A DNA stretch of 64,000 nt, taken from the NCBI GenBank assembly GCA_947069175.1, contig CAMTDV010000027.1:40189369-40253368 (forward strand). Reading direction: 5' to 3'. The notes beneath the pieces were generated by a model that made no database searches, had not been told where the DNA came from, and was given only the letters and a program-made list of their open reading frames with translations. The number at the start of each line of letters is the position of its first letter. The first letter of the stretch is position 1. Positions 34,630 to 46,949 of this stretch are shown here, piece by piece. Source of the DNA: Scalesia atractyloides (Eukaryota > Streptophyta > Magnoliopsida > Asterales > Asteraceae). Position numbers and translations under genes: made by a program.

Positions 34630-35440
34630 TATATATTTCTATACTAATAAATGAAAATGTTTTTTGATACGTGTCAATCTCTCATGCCTTCTTATCTTAT
34701 TTTTTAATTTCTTTTTCCTATTAAATAATAGTTTAACTAAATATAATTTAGATAAGGATAATGACTTTTTTTCTACCAAACTTTGAATCAATTATCTCCT
34801 TATCTTATTTTTCAATTTCTTTTTTTCTATTAAACAATAGTTTAACATAATATAATTTAGATAGGGATAATAACTTTTTTTATGCAACCTTAAATTAATA
34901 ATCTCCTTATAATATTTTTCAATTTGTTTTTCCTATTAAACAATATTTAACTAAATACAATTTAGATAAGAATAATAACTTTTTATCAAACTTCAAATTA
35001 ATAGTAATATATAGTTTGTATTTTCTCCTTCTCCGTAGGAGATAGAAGACGTTTTATTTTTTTTCTTTGTAGAACCACACAAATATATAAATTTTTTCTT
35101 CTCATTTAAATTAGATTTTAAGTTATTTTTAATATTATTATTTTTTAATATTTAATAGGATACAAAATAAGAAAATAATGTTAAATCACAAACTTCACGG
35201 ATCTCTTATTTATTTATTTATTTATTATTTCTTTTATTTCATTGATTATACCACGTGTAATTTACATGTTTTTAACCTAATAATAAATAAAAAATAAATT
35301 AAAATTTTAATAAGTAAATAGTACATCGAATTCATCATTTAAATGCATATCTTGACGACCGTATGTGTTAATCGATTACATTATATTTATTTAGCACGTG
35401 CAATACACGAGATATTTTAAAGATATAACGATATTGCTTA
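34630..35440 (+). mobile_element. AT-rich block, possible non-autonomous Helitron, with tandem repeats
   Basis: It opens with TCTATATATTTCTATACTAA, similar to plant Helitron 5' ends. At 34680-35002 a unit of about 107 bp occurs three times (CTTATCTTATTTTT...TTTAGATA...). Near the right end a CACGTGCAATACACG stem resembles a Helitron 3' hairpin. The terminal CTRR is not clear. No gene is present. Confidence 0.35.
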
Positions 35441-35466
35441 TTATATATAATTAAATTTATGCACCC

Positions 35467-36481
35467 TGGAGGGTTATGGTCCCAAAAATTCTGCGTCTGC
35501 GCAAGGAACCATACCCTCATAATGAACAAATCACAAGAATAACCTTGCGCGCAATGCGCAACCATGCGCCATTTTTGAAACCAACAAGTTGCCTAAACCT
35601 TGCGCGCAACAGTACTGCAACCTTAATACTAGCAGGTCACACAACGAACCTTGCACACACTGCGCAATGGCGAGTTAGACCTGAAGCGCAGGTCCCCGTG
35701 AACCTAAAACCTTGCACAAAGCCAAGACCAACATGAGAGCAACTCAAACTCTTGAGAACAAAGGGACTTAATCCTTACAACTCCGCGCTGGCAAGAAAGC
35801 ACTGATAAAGCCACGCAGAAGGGAGAAGCGAAAGAAGCGTTGACTAAGTACAAGGGTACAAAGTGGCAGCGCTGTGACCCAATAATCGCTCGACATGTTG
35901 TGTCAGACTGCGTCGCATGAACAGTAATGCACAGGGCAGACTGTACACCAACCAAACTCACACCAGCGACTGTCATACGATCTCCACTTTTGGCTGATGA
36001 CAGGTCTGACACCAGGGGCAACTGCCATGACACATGGCTCCATTCATCATGCGACAAAGCGCACCTCCTGCCAGAGACCATTAATGGTCTATGCAGAGGA
36101 GACAGAACGGATATCCCTGGTCATCTGGGCCGGGCCCAAGGCCCATCAGCCCATCTCCTACACACTTATCTTCGGCTATAAAATAAAGATGATAACACAA
36201 GGTAAAGACAGGTTACTTACAATCACAATACAATTACTTGCTACTTGAGCTTACTTGCTTATTACTTGCAATCACAAATACTTATTCTCACGCCGGAGTG
36301 TGGTTACGGAGAAAACCCTTCCCCTTTCTCCCGTGACGAGGCTAACGGCGTTGCTAGTTTTGCAGTTAGCTTGAAGTGGGATCACCCAGAAGAGCAAACG
36401 AGAGACAACCTTTTATGCAGAGACATTAAGCTGTAACTAAGATATCTACGGATACTTCTCGGTTCAGCCAGTGTTTCTTCA
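35467..36481 (+). mobile_element. Solo Tat-type gypsy LTR with TSD CACCC
   Basis: TGGAGGG... to ...TTTCTTCA, flanked by CACCC at 35462-35466 and 36482-36486. It is homologous along its length to the LTRs at 53666-54726 and 62861-63901. It contains CTATAAAATA at 36176-36185 and three GCGCAA-rich repeats at its start. It has no coding capacity. Confidence 0.95.
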
Positions 36482-36486
36482 CACCC

Positions 36487-36975
36487 GTGTAAAAACGGGG
36501 TTCTAAGCTAGTATCTTATAAACTAAAACCCTATTCAAATAAACTAAAATCTCATTCAAATAAACTAAACTTATTCAATGAAAATCATGCAAGACTTGAA
36601 GATTTGAACAAGTTAAACCAAATTAATCATGGATAATTACCTAAAGCAGAACATAACAGGAGCAAAGGGATGGCTATGGCGATTCCGATACTGTGGCTCT
36701 TTTTTTCAATCACTCTTAAAAAACAATTAAAATTCAAATTAATGGTCTTCAAAATGTTAACGTTACGGGTTTAGACTTTAGAGGTGTACTAAACCCAATT
36801 TGGGCCTAAACCAGTCGGTTTTATTTTTTTATTTTTTTATGTTTACCTTGGCGCAAATCGGATTAGTCAAATTAGTTCGAGTTGTAAACCTCAACCCACT
36901 CAAACCGATTTGGATCGAGTTCAAAATCGGTTTGGCTAAAAAAAACCTAGTCTGTTCAGGTTCAAACCTATTAGG
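36487..36975. other. Unassigned stretch between two LTR remnants
   Basis: I see no gene. A degenerate repeat of CAAACCGATTTGG-like words occurs near 36890-36980. LTR homology starts abruptly near 36976. Confidence 0.45.
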
Positions 36976-38218
36976 CCCAAACCGATCCCGTCCCTGTTGC
37001 TGCACTTTCTTTCTTTTTAATAAAAATCAATAAACGGATGAAACACAGTTTCTTTATAAAAGAATTTAAATCATACTATTAACCGGGTTAGACACGCAGC
37101 CTAGTGAAAGGGCTGCGTGCACGTAAACGAAAGATCACGAGTTCGAGCCGGGCATGGGCCGGTTCAGGGGAATGTTTTTTTTAAATCTTAAAATTTATTT
37201 TAAGGCCTTTAAAATTATATATATAACCATTATTTTTAATTCTTTTTTTTTTGAATTCTTAATTAACCAATTACAAACCTAACTTAAACAATAAATAATC
37301 TATCTTAACACTTTTAAGTAATAACTCAATAACACTCACGTAAATAAACAGTTAAGAATTTAAATAAATAAATTGCAAACATAAGAATATTAATTAACTT
37401 AGTCGTTATGTGGATATCTAGGATAATCGTTCGTTCAGTCAGTTTCTCGATTTCTACTCGTGCGTCATTATATAAGGAATCGCTAACACAACCATTGTGA
37501 GTGAATCTTACAATTCCCCTTTATTATACGTTTTGGGGTGTATCATGTGTCGCATTTCGTCATTTCATTGTACAAGATTTACATACGTGCAATTACCATT
37601 ATGTGAAGTCTATGTGTTATGTGCTAAATGTTTATTTGTCACTTGGTGCTTTACATTCGTTTCAATCATTACCTCATCAAAGGTCGTATGTTCCCTATTA
37701 CCTATGAGCGGAACTCAACGGTTGCCAATTATACGAGATCAGCTCCGTTTGATTGAGCTTAGATCTTGCAGCACACCATAATATCGTGCACACTTGTATA
37801 CTATTAAATTGTTTATTTTTTTTGAGATTGTTGGTGGAAGTTGACATATGACATACAAGATATTCACTTACATTTGTTAATGCACATTTTTCTCAATAAA
37901 TAATTCAAACACATAATTTTTTTATAATAATAAAGAGATCCAGTCACCAACTTTTGTTGACTCAAACTTTTCTTTTACACATGATACAGGTGAACAGGTT
38001 TGAAGAATGGATCACTTAGGATTGGGCCTTAGAAGAATAAAAATGTTATTTGCATTGATTTGAACTATGTTGTGATTTGTTTGAATATTGTGTTCATGGG
38101 ATTTCTTTTATTTAAATTGAAATAATAATTATTGAAACTTTAAATAGTATGTCATAAGCTTTGATGAAAACCCAATCATGCCCCGGTTACCTTATCCGCT
38201 ATGGGTCGTGGTATGAAA
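36976..38218 (+). mobile_element. 5'-truncated 5' LTR of gypsy element 3
   Basis: Aligns to 44917-46145 from the block GCTGCACTTTC onward and ends GTCGTGGTATGAAA before a primer site. About the first 1 kb of the LTR is missing, so the LTR promoter is gone from this copy. Confidence 0.82.
37083..37160 (+). repeat. tRNA-like module in the truncated 5' LTR
   Basis: GGGTTAGACACG lead, hairpin CAGCC...GGGCTG, B-box-like ACGAGTTCGAGCC. It corresponds to the third plus-strand module of the full LTRs. Confidence 0.6.
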
Positions 38219-38234
38219 GATTGGTATTAGAGCC
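38219..38234 (+). other. Primer binding site of gypsy element 3
   Basis: GATTGGTATTAGAGCC matches the initiator-Met tRNA primer motif TGGTATCAGAGCC with one change, and it abuts the LTR end. Confidence 0.75.
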
Positions 38235-39132
38235 AATGACTATAGGGATATAGGATAGGTTATTAGACCCTTAGAGCCTATACTATAGTCAATTATGATT
38301 TAATTGCTTATATGTTAAAATGGTTATGTTCGAGCTTATGGCATTCATTTATTTTACATTTTTAAATTTCTCTGACATACAATTGCATGCAAGCACTTTA
38401 ATTGTTACTTGATTATGTGATACATGCAATGTGTTATAAATTTTGCCAATGCAAAACACACATACACACACACACATATATATATATATATACTATCCTT
38501 ATAATGCAAATTCCTGTTTCCATTTACTTATACATTTTTTCCTTTCTTTTTCGAAAATTCGTGATGTTTTGTTCGCAAATCTCATCAAAGTGAGTTCATA
38601 CGACGGACATGTAGTAACTGGAAGGGTTCAGGTATCGGTAGTCGGAACGTCCTGTCTAGGATTGGCATTCGTATAAACCCAAAGTAACAGGCCATTTTGC
38701 CTACTTGGGGACTAACGATGAGAGTACGAAGGACCTATTAGGCCAAAGTATGCCACACAAAACGTCATGTGAACTAACCCCACTATGAGTTGTCACCGTG
38801 TCCACACCAGGATACCTTCCGACTTTATACTTCGCAACCATGTTTTACGATTTTCATTCGGGGTGTGCGTATGTTAACAGGCCGAACTAATGTGAACCCT
38901 ACAAAGCCCAGTAGTCATAGGGGGCCCACATGATTACATAGGCAAAGTATGGGGGACATATGAGGCCGAAATATGAGCAAAGCCCAAGGCATCCTATGGA
39001 TGCAATGGATTTATATTTCTCTTCTATTTTGTGGATGTTTAATTAAATTTGTTTTTATTTATTTCCAATTTTATACGACACCCATTACACCTATGTGCCA
39101 AACTCACAACCTTGTTGCATTATTTCCTGTAG
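38235..39132 (+). other. Gypsy element 3 leader
   Basis: Noncoding stretch between primer site and gag. A (CA)n(TA)n run lies at 38457-38492. Short frames here show no domain. Confidence 0.6.
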
Positions 39133-40580
39133 ATGTCTTCTAAGCACCTTCGTGGAGGAAAGAGGTCCGAAAAGTACGGCGAATGCATGGCTACCCAAAT
39201 AGCCAAGCAAATGGCCGCCGTGATTCCAAACATTGTGATACAAGTTCAACAAGCTCTTGCTGCTAACCCAGTGAACCAGAGCAACCAAGATGAATCCAAT
39301 ACTGCCAACCCTCTTGCAAACTCACCCAAATGCACTTATAAGCACTTCAACTCCTGAGACCCTCCAAAATACGAGGGAACCAAAGGGGTCACTACACTCC
39401 TTGATGGTTCGAGGAAATGGAAAGCACCTTTCTAAACTGTGACTGCCCTAACGACCGTAAGGTTCGCTATGCTACTGGTCGTCTCTTTGGGGTGGCTTTA
39501 ACTTGGTGGAACGCTGAAAAAGGCAAAAGAGGTGCCGAAGCTGCGGTAGCTCTAACATGGGAACAACTTAGGGAGCTTATGACAAGGCGTTTTTGCCCAA
39601 GGAGTGAAACCAAGAAGTCGGAAGATGAATTCTACTTTTTGAAGCAAAAAGATGGGGATCATGTGACATACAACAAAAGGTTCCTCGAGTTAAACAGATG
39701 GTCACGAACCTATTCACCCCCCTTTACCGCCTTATTGAGCGTTAGAGGGGTCTTCCCTTGAAAATCCAAGATTCTGTGATGAGCACCATACCTGCAACTT
39801 TGGAAGCTGCAATGGAACTAGCCACGGAGCTCACTGAGAACCGTATTTGAAACGGAGATTTCGATGAAGAAAAGAAAAAGAGTGTGAGTAGGAAGACCCC
39901 AACTGAACCCCCCAAGCCAACTCAGACTGGATCTTCTTCTCGTTTCAATGCCAAGAGAAATCGAAATGGGAAAAATTATGCTGTCACTCAAACCAACCAG
40001 CCAAACCCATATAACCAACCCATCCAGGCAGCCCCAATCACCCAAGTTGCTCCTCATACCGCATCACTTAGGAAGCCGTATTCAGGAACCTATCCGAAGT
40101 GTAACCGATGCCAATATCACCATCCAGTTGAGAACCCTTGCCCACATTGCACAGGGTGTGGCCGAGGAGGCCATACAATTCAAACCTGTCGTACTCTCCA
40201 AAGACAGGCCTGAAATCAACAACAAGCCCAGCCCAATAACCAAATTGTGGGCCAAGCTCCTTACCAACCACATCCACTCATGTTACCACCTGCCCAGGTC
40301 GTAGCTCAGCCAGTTTACCAACCCAACTACCTTGTGATGCCCCAAATGAGGGCTTGCTATAATTGCGGTGATCCCACACATTTCCGCAACACATGCCCTC
40401 GATTGGTGAACATAATCAACGCTCAGGCTCAAGCTAACCCTGTGACTCAAGCAAATCATGCCAATCCGCCAGCCAGGGGAAGAGCATTCAACATTAATGC
40501 CAACCAAGCCAGAGCAGACAACAATGTGGTTAACGGTACGTTTCCCATCAATGGTAGGCTATGTGTCTATTTTATTTGAC
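39133..40580 (+). pseudogene. Gypsy element 3 gag with zinc knuckles
   Basis: Begins MSSKHLRGGKRSEKYG. A stop at 39355 and a frameshift near 39405 follow. The Retrotrans_gag core (WFEEMESTFLNCDCPNDR, ATGRLFGVALTWWN, LMTRRFCP) lies at 39405-39760. A Pro/Gln/Asn-rich linker carries two CCHC-like knuckles (CTGCGRGGHTIQTC near 40155 and CYNCGDPTHFRNTC near 40355). Stops at 39850 and 40211 break it. Confidence 0.85.
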
Positions 40581-41126
40581 ACGAGTGCAGATAAGAGTTT
40601 TGTGTCTCTAGAGTTCGAGTCTAATCTTGGATTACCTCGGGTCAGTTTAGCCGAATCATTCACCGTTGAAGTAGCTGATGGAGAACCTATTACGTTGGAT
40701 TCTATTATTCGTAACTGCATTCTCACTCTTAATGAGCACGACTTTACAATCAATCTCATCCCTATGAAATTGGAAATCTTTGACGTCATCATTGGCATGG
40801 ACTGGCTCAGTTAACACCATGCCGAAATTGTATGTTATGAAAAGTATATTCGGATTCCTCTTGTCGATGGTCAAACTCTTCGCATATTCGGTGAAACCTC
40901 ATCCAAGGGACTTAAGTTGATGTCGTGCCTACAAGCCCGAAAGTATCTTCACAAAGACTACATGGCATTTCTAGCCCATATTGTTAAGAAAGAAGACAAG
41001 GAGAAGAAGCTTGAAGATATACCTATCGTTAGAGATTTTCCCCAAGTCTTTCCAGACGACGTCTCGGGACTTCCTCTATGCGAGAAGTCGAATTTCAAAT
41101 CGATCTTGTACCAGGTGCCACCCTAG
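40458..41126 (+). pseudogene. Gypsy element 3 protease and linker to RT
   Basis: The aspartic protease motif reads FDTSADKSFVS near 40570, with Ser replacing the usual active-site Gly. It continues to FDVIIGMDWLS and then a stop at 40812. The linker resumes with FPQVFPDDVSGLP before a frameshift near 41078. Confidence 0.82.
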
Positions 41127-41647
41127 TTGCAAAATCTCCATATCGATTGGCTCCATCCGAAATGCAAAAAGTAGCTAGTCAATTGCAAGAGCTGATGGAC
41201 AAAGGGTTCATTCGCCCTAGTTCATCAACTTGGGGTGCACCATTTCTTTTCGTCAAGAAGAAGGACAGAACTTTCCGAATGTGCATAGACTATCGGGAGC
41301 TCAACAAACTAACCATCAAGAACCGTTATCCATTACCTCACATCGATGATCTCTTAGATCAACTTCAGGGTGCAACATGTTTCTCAAAAATTGATCTTCG
41401 TTCCGGCTACCATCAACTTAGAGTACGTGAAGAAGACATCCCAAAGACCGCATTTCGAACTCTCTACAGCCACTACGAATTCATGGTCATGCCCTTTGGT
41501 TTGACCAATGCTCCAGCTGTCTTCATGGATTTAATGAATAGAGTGTGCAAGCCCTGTCTCGACCGTTTTATTATTGTATTTATTGATGACATTCTTATCT
41601 ATTCTAAAACTAAGACGATCATGAACGCCATCTTCGGCTTATCCTAA
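41078..41647 (+). pseudogene. Gypsy element 3 reverse transcriptase
   Basis: Open piece of 189 residues carrying the RT palm (YRLAPSEM, KKKDRTFRMCIDYRELN, FSKIDLRSGYHQ, MPFGLTNAP and the active site FIDDILIYSK near 41580). It is truncated by a stop at 41645. The thumb continues in another frame (SKCEFWLREVQFLGHVV near 41690). Confidence 0.88.
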
Positions 41648-42413
41648 CACTCTTGAATACTGAAAAGCTTTACGCTAAGTTTTCAAAATGTGAATTCTGG
41701 TTGAGGGAAGTCCAATTCCTTGGTCACGTCGTCAACGACAAGGGAATTCACGTTGATCCAGCAAAAATCAAAGCAGTGCAAGAATGGCAGGCTCCACGCA
41801 CCCCTACTGAAGTCAGATAATTCCTCGGCTTAGCGGGCTATTATCGGCATTTTATCGCCAACTTTTCCCGCATTGCCTTACCGCTCACAGCTTTGACTCA
41901 TAAGGGTAAACCCTTCGATTGGGGGCCCAAACAGGAGGAGGCTTTCCAAACTTTGAAACAGAGACTTTGTGATGCACCTGTCCTGACCCTCCCAGATGGT
42001 TGTGATGACTTTGTAGTTTTCTATGACGCATCGGGACAGGGTTAGGGTGCGTCTTAATGCAACGGGGCAAGGTGATAGCCTACGCCTCAAGACAACTCAA
42101 AGTCCATGAAAGGAATTACACCACACACGACCTTAAACTCAGGGCAATCGTGTTCGCTCTGAAGATATGGAGACATTATTTCTATGGCACAAAGTGTGAG
42201 ATCTACACTGACCATAAAAGTCTCCAGCACATCTTCAGTCAAAAAGAGTTAAACATGAGACAACGACGATGGGTCGAACTTCTTAACGATTATGACTGTG
42301 AAATCCGTTATCACCCAGGCAAAGCCAATGTCATAGCAGATGCTCTTAGTCGAAGAGAGTATGCAAATTCCATTCATTTTCTGTGTTCTCAAATTGTAAC
42401 CGACCTCAAATAA
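41648..42413 (+). pseudogene. Gypsy element 3 RT thumb and RNase H
   Basis: Fragments of thumb/connection come first (FLGLAGYYR near 41823). Then an open piece 42057-42413 with RNase H (QRGKVIAYASRQLK, YTDHKSLQHIF, DALSRREY). The stop at 42411 is nonsense relative to homologous copies. It aligns with the start of the pol at position 2. Confidence 0.83.
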
Positions 42414-43874
42414 CGTATTCGCGAAGCACAACATACCTCGGTGACAGAGAACGAGTTGCGAGACGAATTATCCTGTAGAGCGGAAACCAAATTAGAATCG
42501 AAATCCGATGGTATCCTTCATTACCTAAATCGTATTTGGGTACTTGATCATGATAATCTCCGCACTTTCCTCATGAACGAGGCACACGAAACCTAATATT
42601 CCATACACCCAGTGGCTGATAAGATGTACTAGGATCTACCATACTCTTACTGGTGGCCTGGAATGAAAAAGGATATTGCCGTTTTTGTTTCCAAATGCCT
42701 CACATGTTCGAAGGTTAAAGCAGAGCATCAAAGACCCTCAGCCTACTCATTCAACTCGAAATCCCCTTCTGGAAGTGGGAAAATATAACCATGGATTTCA
42801 TTACTGGGTTACCTCGCATCTCCGGTAGGCATGATATGATTTGGGTTATTGTCGATCGCCTTACTAAATCCGCCCACTTCATTCCGATTTGTGAAGACTA
42901 CAAAAACGAGAAGTTGGCTCTTATTTACATCGATGAAATTGTAAGTCGACACGATGTACCCTTGAGCATTATTTCTGATTGTGATGGGCGTTTCACTTCA
43001 CCCACATGGCAAGCCGTACAGTTAGTGTTAGGTACTCGACTAGACCTCAGCACCGCCTTCCATCCACAAACTGATGGTCAGTCCGAGCGCACCATACAGA
43101 CCCTTGAAGACATGTTGCGATCGTGCGTTATCGATTTCAAAGGCAACTGGGATGCTCACTTACCGCTAATCGAATTCTCTTACAATAACAGTTACCACTC
43201 CAGTATCGCAATGGCTCCTTTTGAAGCTCTATACGGTCGTAAGTGCCGATCACCAGTATGTTGGCACGAAATCGGTGGAGCTCAAATCACCATATGGAAC
43301 TGATACAAGAAACAACCGACAAGATCCTCCAAATTCGCAATAACATTCTGGCAGCCCAGAGCCGTCAAAAGAGCTACGCAGACAAACGGCGAAAGCCACT
43401 TGAATTTAGTGTTGGTGACCAAGTACTTTTGAAGGTATCTCCATGGAAGGGAGCTATTCGATTTGGACAAAAAGGCAAGCTGGAACCATGCTATGTTGGC
43501 CCTTTTAAAATACTCGAGAGAGTTGGTCCTGTAGCTTATAAGCTGGAATTACCCGAGCAACTCAGCAGGATCCACCCAACCTTCCATGTTTCCAATCTAA
43601 AGAAGTGCCTTTCCGACGAGAACCTTCATATACCGTTAGAGGGTATACAGATCAACGAGTCGATGCACTTTGTAGAACGGCTAGTCGAAATCATGGACTT
43701 TGGTGAAAACGCTTAAGACGAAGTCGAATTCCCATAGTCAGAGTTCGTTGGAAGTCAAAACGTGGACCCGAATTTACTTGGGAGCAGGAAGACTCGATGC
43801 GCGAGAAGTACCCTCACCTCTATCAAGGAAACTCTACATCCTCTCATGAAAATCAATTAGACGGACTATTATGA
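42414..43874 (+). pseudogene. Gypsy element 3 integrase and chromo-like C-terminus
   Basis: The zinc module is readable (NEAHET-stop-YSIHP...KCLTCSKVK, near 42570-42715), with two nonsense codons. The core is open at 42791-43303 (MDF, ISDCDGRF, HPQTDGQSERT). The post-core domain lies at 43306-43716, and the chromo-like tail (RIPIVRVRWKSKRGPEFTWE) continues in another frame to 43874. Confidence 0.85.
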
Positions 43875-43949
43875 CATTGTCTTAAAGGTGAAGTGTAGGG
43901 ACCAAATATGTGAATAATGGAAAGTATAAAAAAATATATGTAAACAAAA

Positions 43950-44032
43950 ACAGAGATCACGGGACTCGGACCCGAGTCTACACACTTAAACACACAACTA
44001 GCAGACCACTGAACCACTGAGTGGTTTGGTGT
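43950..44032 (-). repeat. tRNA-like module, minus strand, in the gypsy-3 LTR
   Basis: On minus, AGTGGTTCAGTGGTCTGC resembles an A box and GACTCGGGTCCGAGTC is a strongly paired B-box/T-arm-like hairpin. Confidence 0.6.
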
Positions 44033-44682
44033 AAATCTCATAGACATGTATAATAAATACACATCTAAACTTATTGTTTCCCTTTCAAAACCCAGTTGCC
44101 GCTCAAATGCCAGCTCGCTAACAGTGGGGTAAATCTTTAATTCTTTCCAAATTACTCGTGATTGATACGGGAGATCAGTTCCCATATTCGGAATCATGCA
44201 TCTAGTCGCAATTTTGGCAAAGGATTGGCACCAAAACGCGTGAATCATAACTGGAAAAAACTCGCACCATTCAAATCGGAAAAACCCACTTCCAAAACTG
44301 AAAACAAGCAAATCAATGCGAATTGTATATAAATATGTTGTGCTAAGTGAAACCTCACAATTTTACAAACCTCCACTATCATTTATCGAATTCCTAGTTA
44401 CCGTAGAAACTCGCTGGAGAAACCTACAACCTCACCGGAATTCCTAAGACGCTGGAACTCACTCTATCTTTCTTCTTTGCCGCATACGAAAGGTATAATG
44501 TGCACCCATTTTCGTCTCTATTTACTGAACAAAACCCCTAACATTATCGTTAAAGACACTGTAAAATTGATCAAGTAATTTGGAAATCAAAAGGGATGGG
44601 GTTCCAATTTTGTTATAATTGGAAGAAGATGACACGCTGAGGTTCTCTTAAAACTTAAACAATCGAATTTAAAACACAAGAT

Positions 44683-44755
44683 GTCAAGTTAGTTCAGTGG
44701 TGGGTTTCCGTTTGGAAAACAAAGAGATCATGGGTTCGATCTCTGCCTCCGGTGT
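44683..44755 (+). repeat. tRNA-like module 1 of the gypsy-3 3' LTR
   Basis: A box TTAGTTCAGTGGTGGG and B box GGGTTCGATCTC, spaced as in a tRNA gene or SINE head. Confidence 0.65.
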
Positions 44756-44840
44756 GGTCACTGGATTTAACTCTCATTTTTTATGACAGTGTATGGGACC
44801 GACCTGTTTCGTTATAAAAGAAATTGAAAATCAATACCAG

Positions 44841-44915
44841 CGGGTTAGACACACAGCCCAGCTGGTTAGGCCGTGTGCATATAAAAGAGAGGTCGGGTGT
44901 TTGAGTCCTGGCCTC
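44841..44915 (+). repeat. tRNA-like module 2 of the gypsy-3 3' LTR
   Basis: GGGTTAGACACA lead, D-arm-like AGCCCAGCTGGTTAGGC, then a weak B box GTTTGAGTCC. Confidence 0.6.
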
Positions 44916-45008
44916 GTCCTTGTCGCTGCACTTTCCTTCTTTTTAATAAAAATCAACAAACTTATGAAACACAGTTTCTTTATAAAAGAATTTAAATCAT
45001 ACTATTAA

Positions 45009-45085
45009 CCGGGTTAGACACGAAGCACAATGGAAGGGCTGCGTGCACCTAAACGAACGATCGCGAGTTCGAGCAGGACAGGGGC
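45009..45085 (+). repeat. tRNA-like module 3 of the gypsy-3 3' LTR
   Basis: GGGTTAGACACG lead and B-box-like GCGAGTTCGAGC. The D arm is degenerate. It is the counterpart of 37083-37160. Confidence 0.6.
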
Positions 45086-46145
45086 CGGTTTGGGGGAATG
45101 TTTTTTTTTTAATCTTAAAATTTATTTGAAGGCCTTTAAAATTATATATGTAACCAGTTTTTTAATTCTTTTTTTTGAATTCTTAATTAACCAATTACAA
45201 ACCTAACTTAAACAATAAATAATCTTTCTTAACACTTTTAAGTAACAACTCAATAACACTCAAGTAAATAAATAATTAAGAATTTAAATAAATAAATTGC
45301 GAATATAAAAATATTAATTAACTTAGTTATTATGTGAATATCTAGGATAATCGTTCGTTCAGTCGGTTTCTCGATTTCTACTCGTGCGTCATTATATAAG
45401 GAATCACTAAAACAACCACTGTGAGTGAATCTTACAATTCCCCATTTATTATTCGTTTTGGGGTGTATCATATGTCGCATTCGTCATTTCATTGTACAAG
45501 AGTTACATCTGTGCAATTACCATTATGTGAAGTCTATGTGTTATGTGCTAAATGTTTATTTGTCACTTGGTGCTTTACATTCGTTTCAATCATTACCTCA
45601 TCAAAGGTCGTATGTTCCCCATTACCTATGAGCGGAACTCAACGGTTGCCAATTATACGAGATCAGCTCTGTTTGATTAAGCTTAGATCTTGCAGCACAC
45701 CATAATATCGTACACACTTGTATACTATTGAATTGTTTATTTTTTTTTTTGAGATTGTTGGTGGAAGTTCACATATGACATACAAGATATTCACTTACGT
45801 TGGTTAATGCACATTTTTCTCAATTAAAGATTCAAACATATAATTTTTTATAATAATAAAGAGATTCACTCGCCAACTTTTGTTGACCAAAACTTTTCTT
45901 TTACACATGATACCGGTGAACGGGTTTGAAGAATGGATCACTTAGGATTGGGTCTTAGAAGAATAAAAATGTTATTTGCATTAATTTGAACTATCTTGTG
46001 ATTTGTTTGAATATTGTGTTCATGGGGTTTCTTTTATTTAAATCGAAATAATAATTATTGAAACTTTAAAATAGTATGTCATAAGCTTTGATGAAAACCT
46101 AATCATGTCCCGGTTACCTTATACGCTGCGGGTCGGGATATGATA

Positions 46146-46945
46146 AAAACGTGCTAACCTTTATGCAAATTGGTTTGTAAGGATCAAAAATGAAACCTAA
46201 AAATCACCCACCAACAGGGATGATATGTATTTTTTCTTAAATACGCGTATTGTACTTGTAGCCACCTGTATCGATTTCGACTATTAAGTACATGTATCGG
46301 TATCAAGTATTCCTTATTTCAAGATTCCGTATTTTTGGTATTGGTACGGATACACATAATAAGGGTACTGGTACTGCATTTTATATAGAATTTCAAAAAA
46401 AAAATTTGGAATGCATTTTTTGTGTCATATTATGATATTATAATACTCGTATCAATTTTACATATTTTGTATTCATGACCATATTGTCTTACTACTTGTA
46501 TCACCTGCACCCATACCCGTATCCTTCCATAATATTCTCTCTCTACCCTCAAGTAGAAAATTCAAATTTCAAAAATCATAATCGGAACACGCACAATCTT
46601 TAGTTTCCTTTCTTTCTTTCATGTCGTAGCATTCACATCCTATCCATCATTATCTACTTTATAATTACACTAAAAACAACTATATATTTTTTCTTTTTTT
46701 AGTTAAATAATATTTTTTATACCTTTATCATTATATTTTCTCTCTCATGCACTCACAATCATTTTCTTATAATCATTTTCAAAGTATATTAAAAAAATTA
46801 TACAAAATAAATAGTGTCCATAAATATATAAATAAACAGTAATATTTTCTTTTTTCTTTATTTACAACTATTTCCAATCACTTTTGTAATATAAAAACGT
46901 CTCCTACACAATTTAGGACAGAGGATATGAATGGTCTAACATAGA
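46146..46945. other. Intergenic stretch
   Basis: AT-rich sequence with degenerate GTATCGGTA/GGTACTGG words near 46220-46380. No gene or element is supported. Confidence 0.5.
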
Positions 46946-46949
46946 GTAG

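Larger units (their letters stand above)
43894..46145 (+). mobile_element. 3' LTR of gypsy element 3
   Basis: Begins TGTAGGGACC after a purine-rich AAAGGTGAAG and ends near GGGATATGATA. The right two thirds align with 36976-38218 and with the solo LTR at 20405-22908. It has TATATAAATA at 44326-44335 and four tRNA-like modules. No gene is present. Confidence 0.82.

Noticed and set aside
35704..36181. Overlapping ORFs of 80-125 codons on both strands of the solo Tat LTR
   Set aside because: The same frames recur in all three LTR copies with different breaks. They reflect GC-richer LTR composition and carry no domain.
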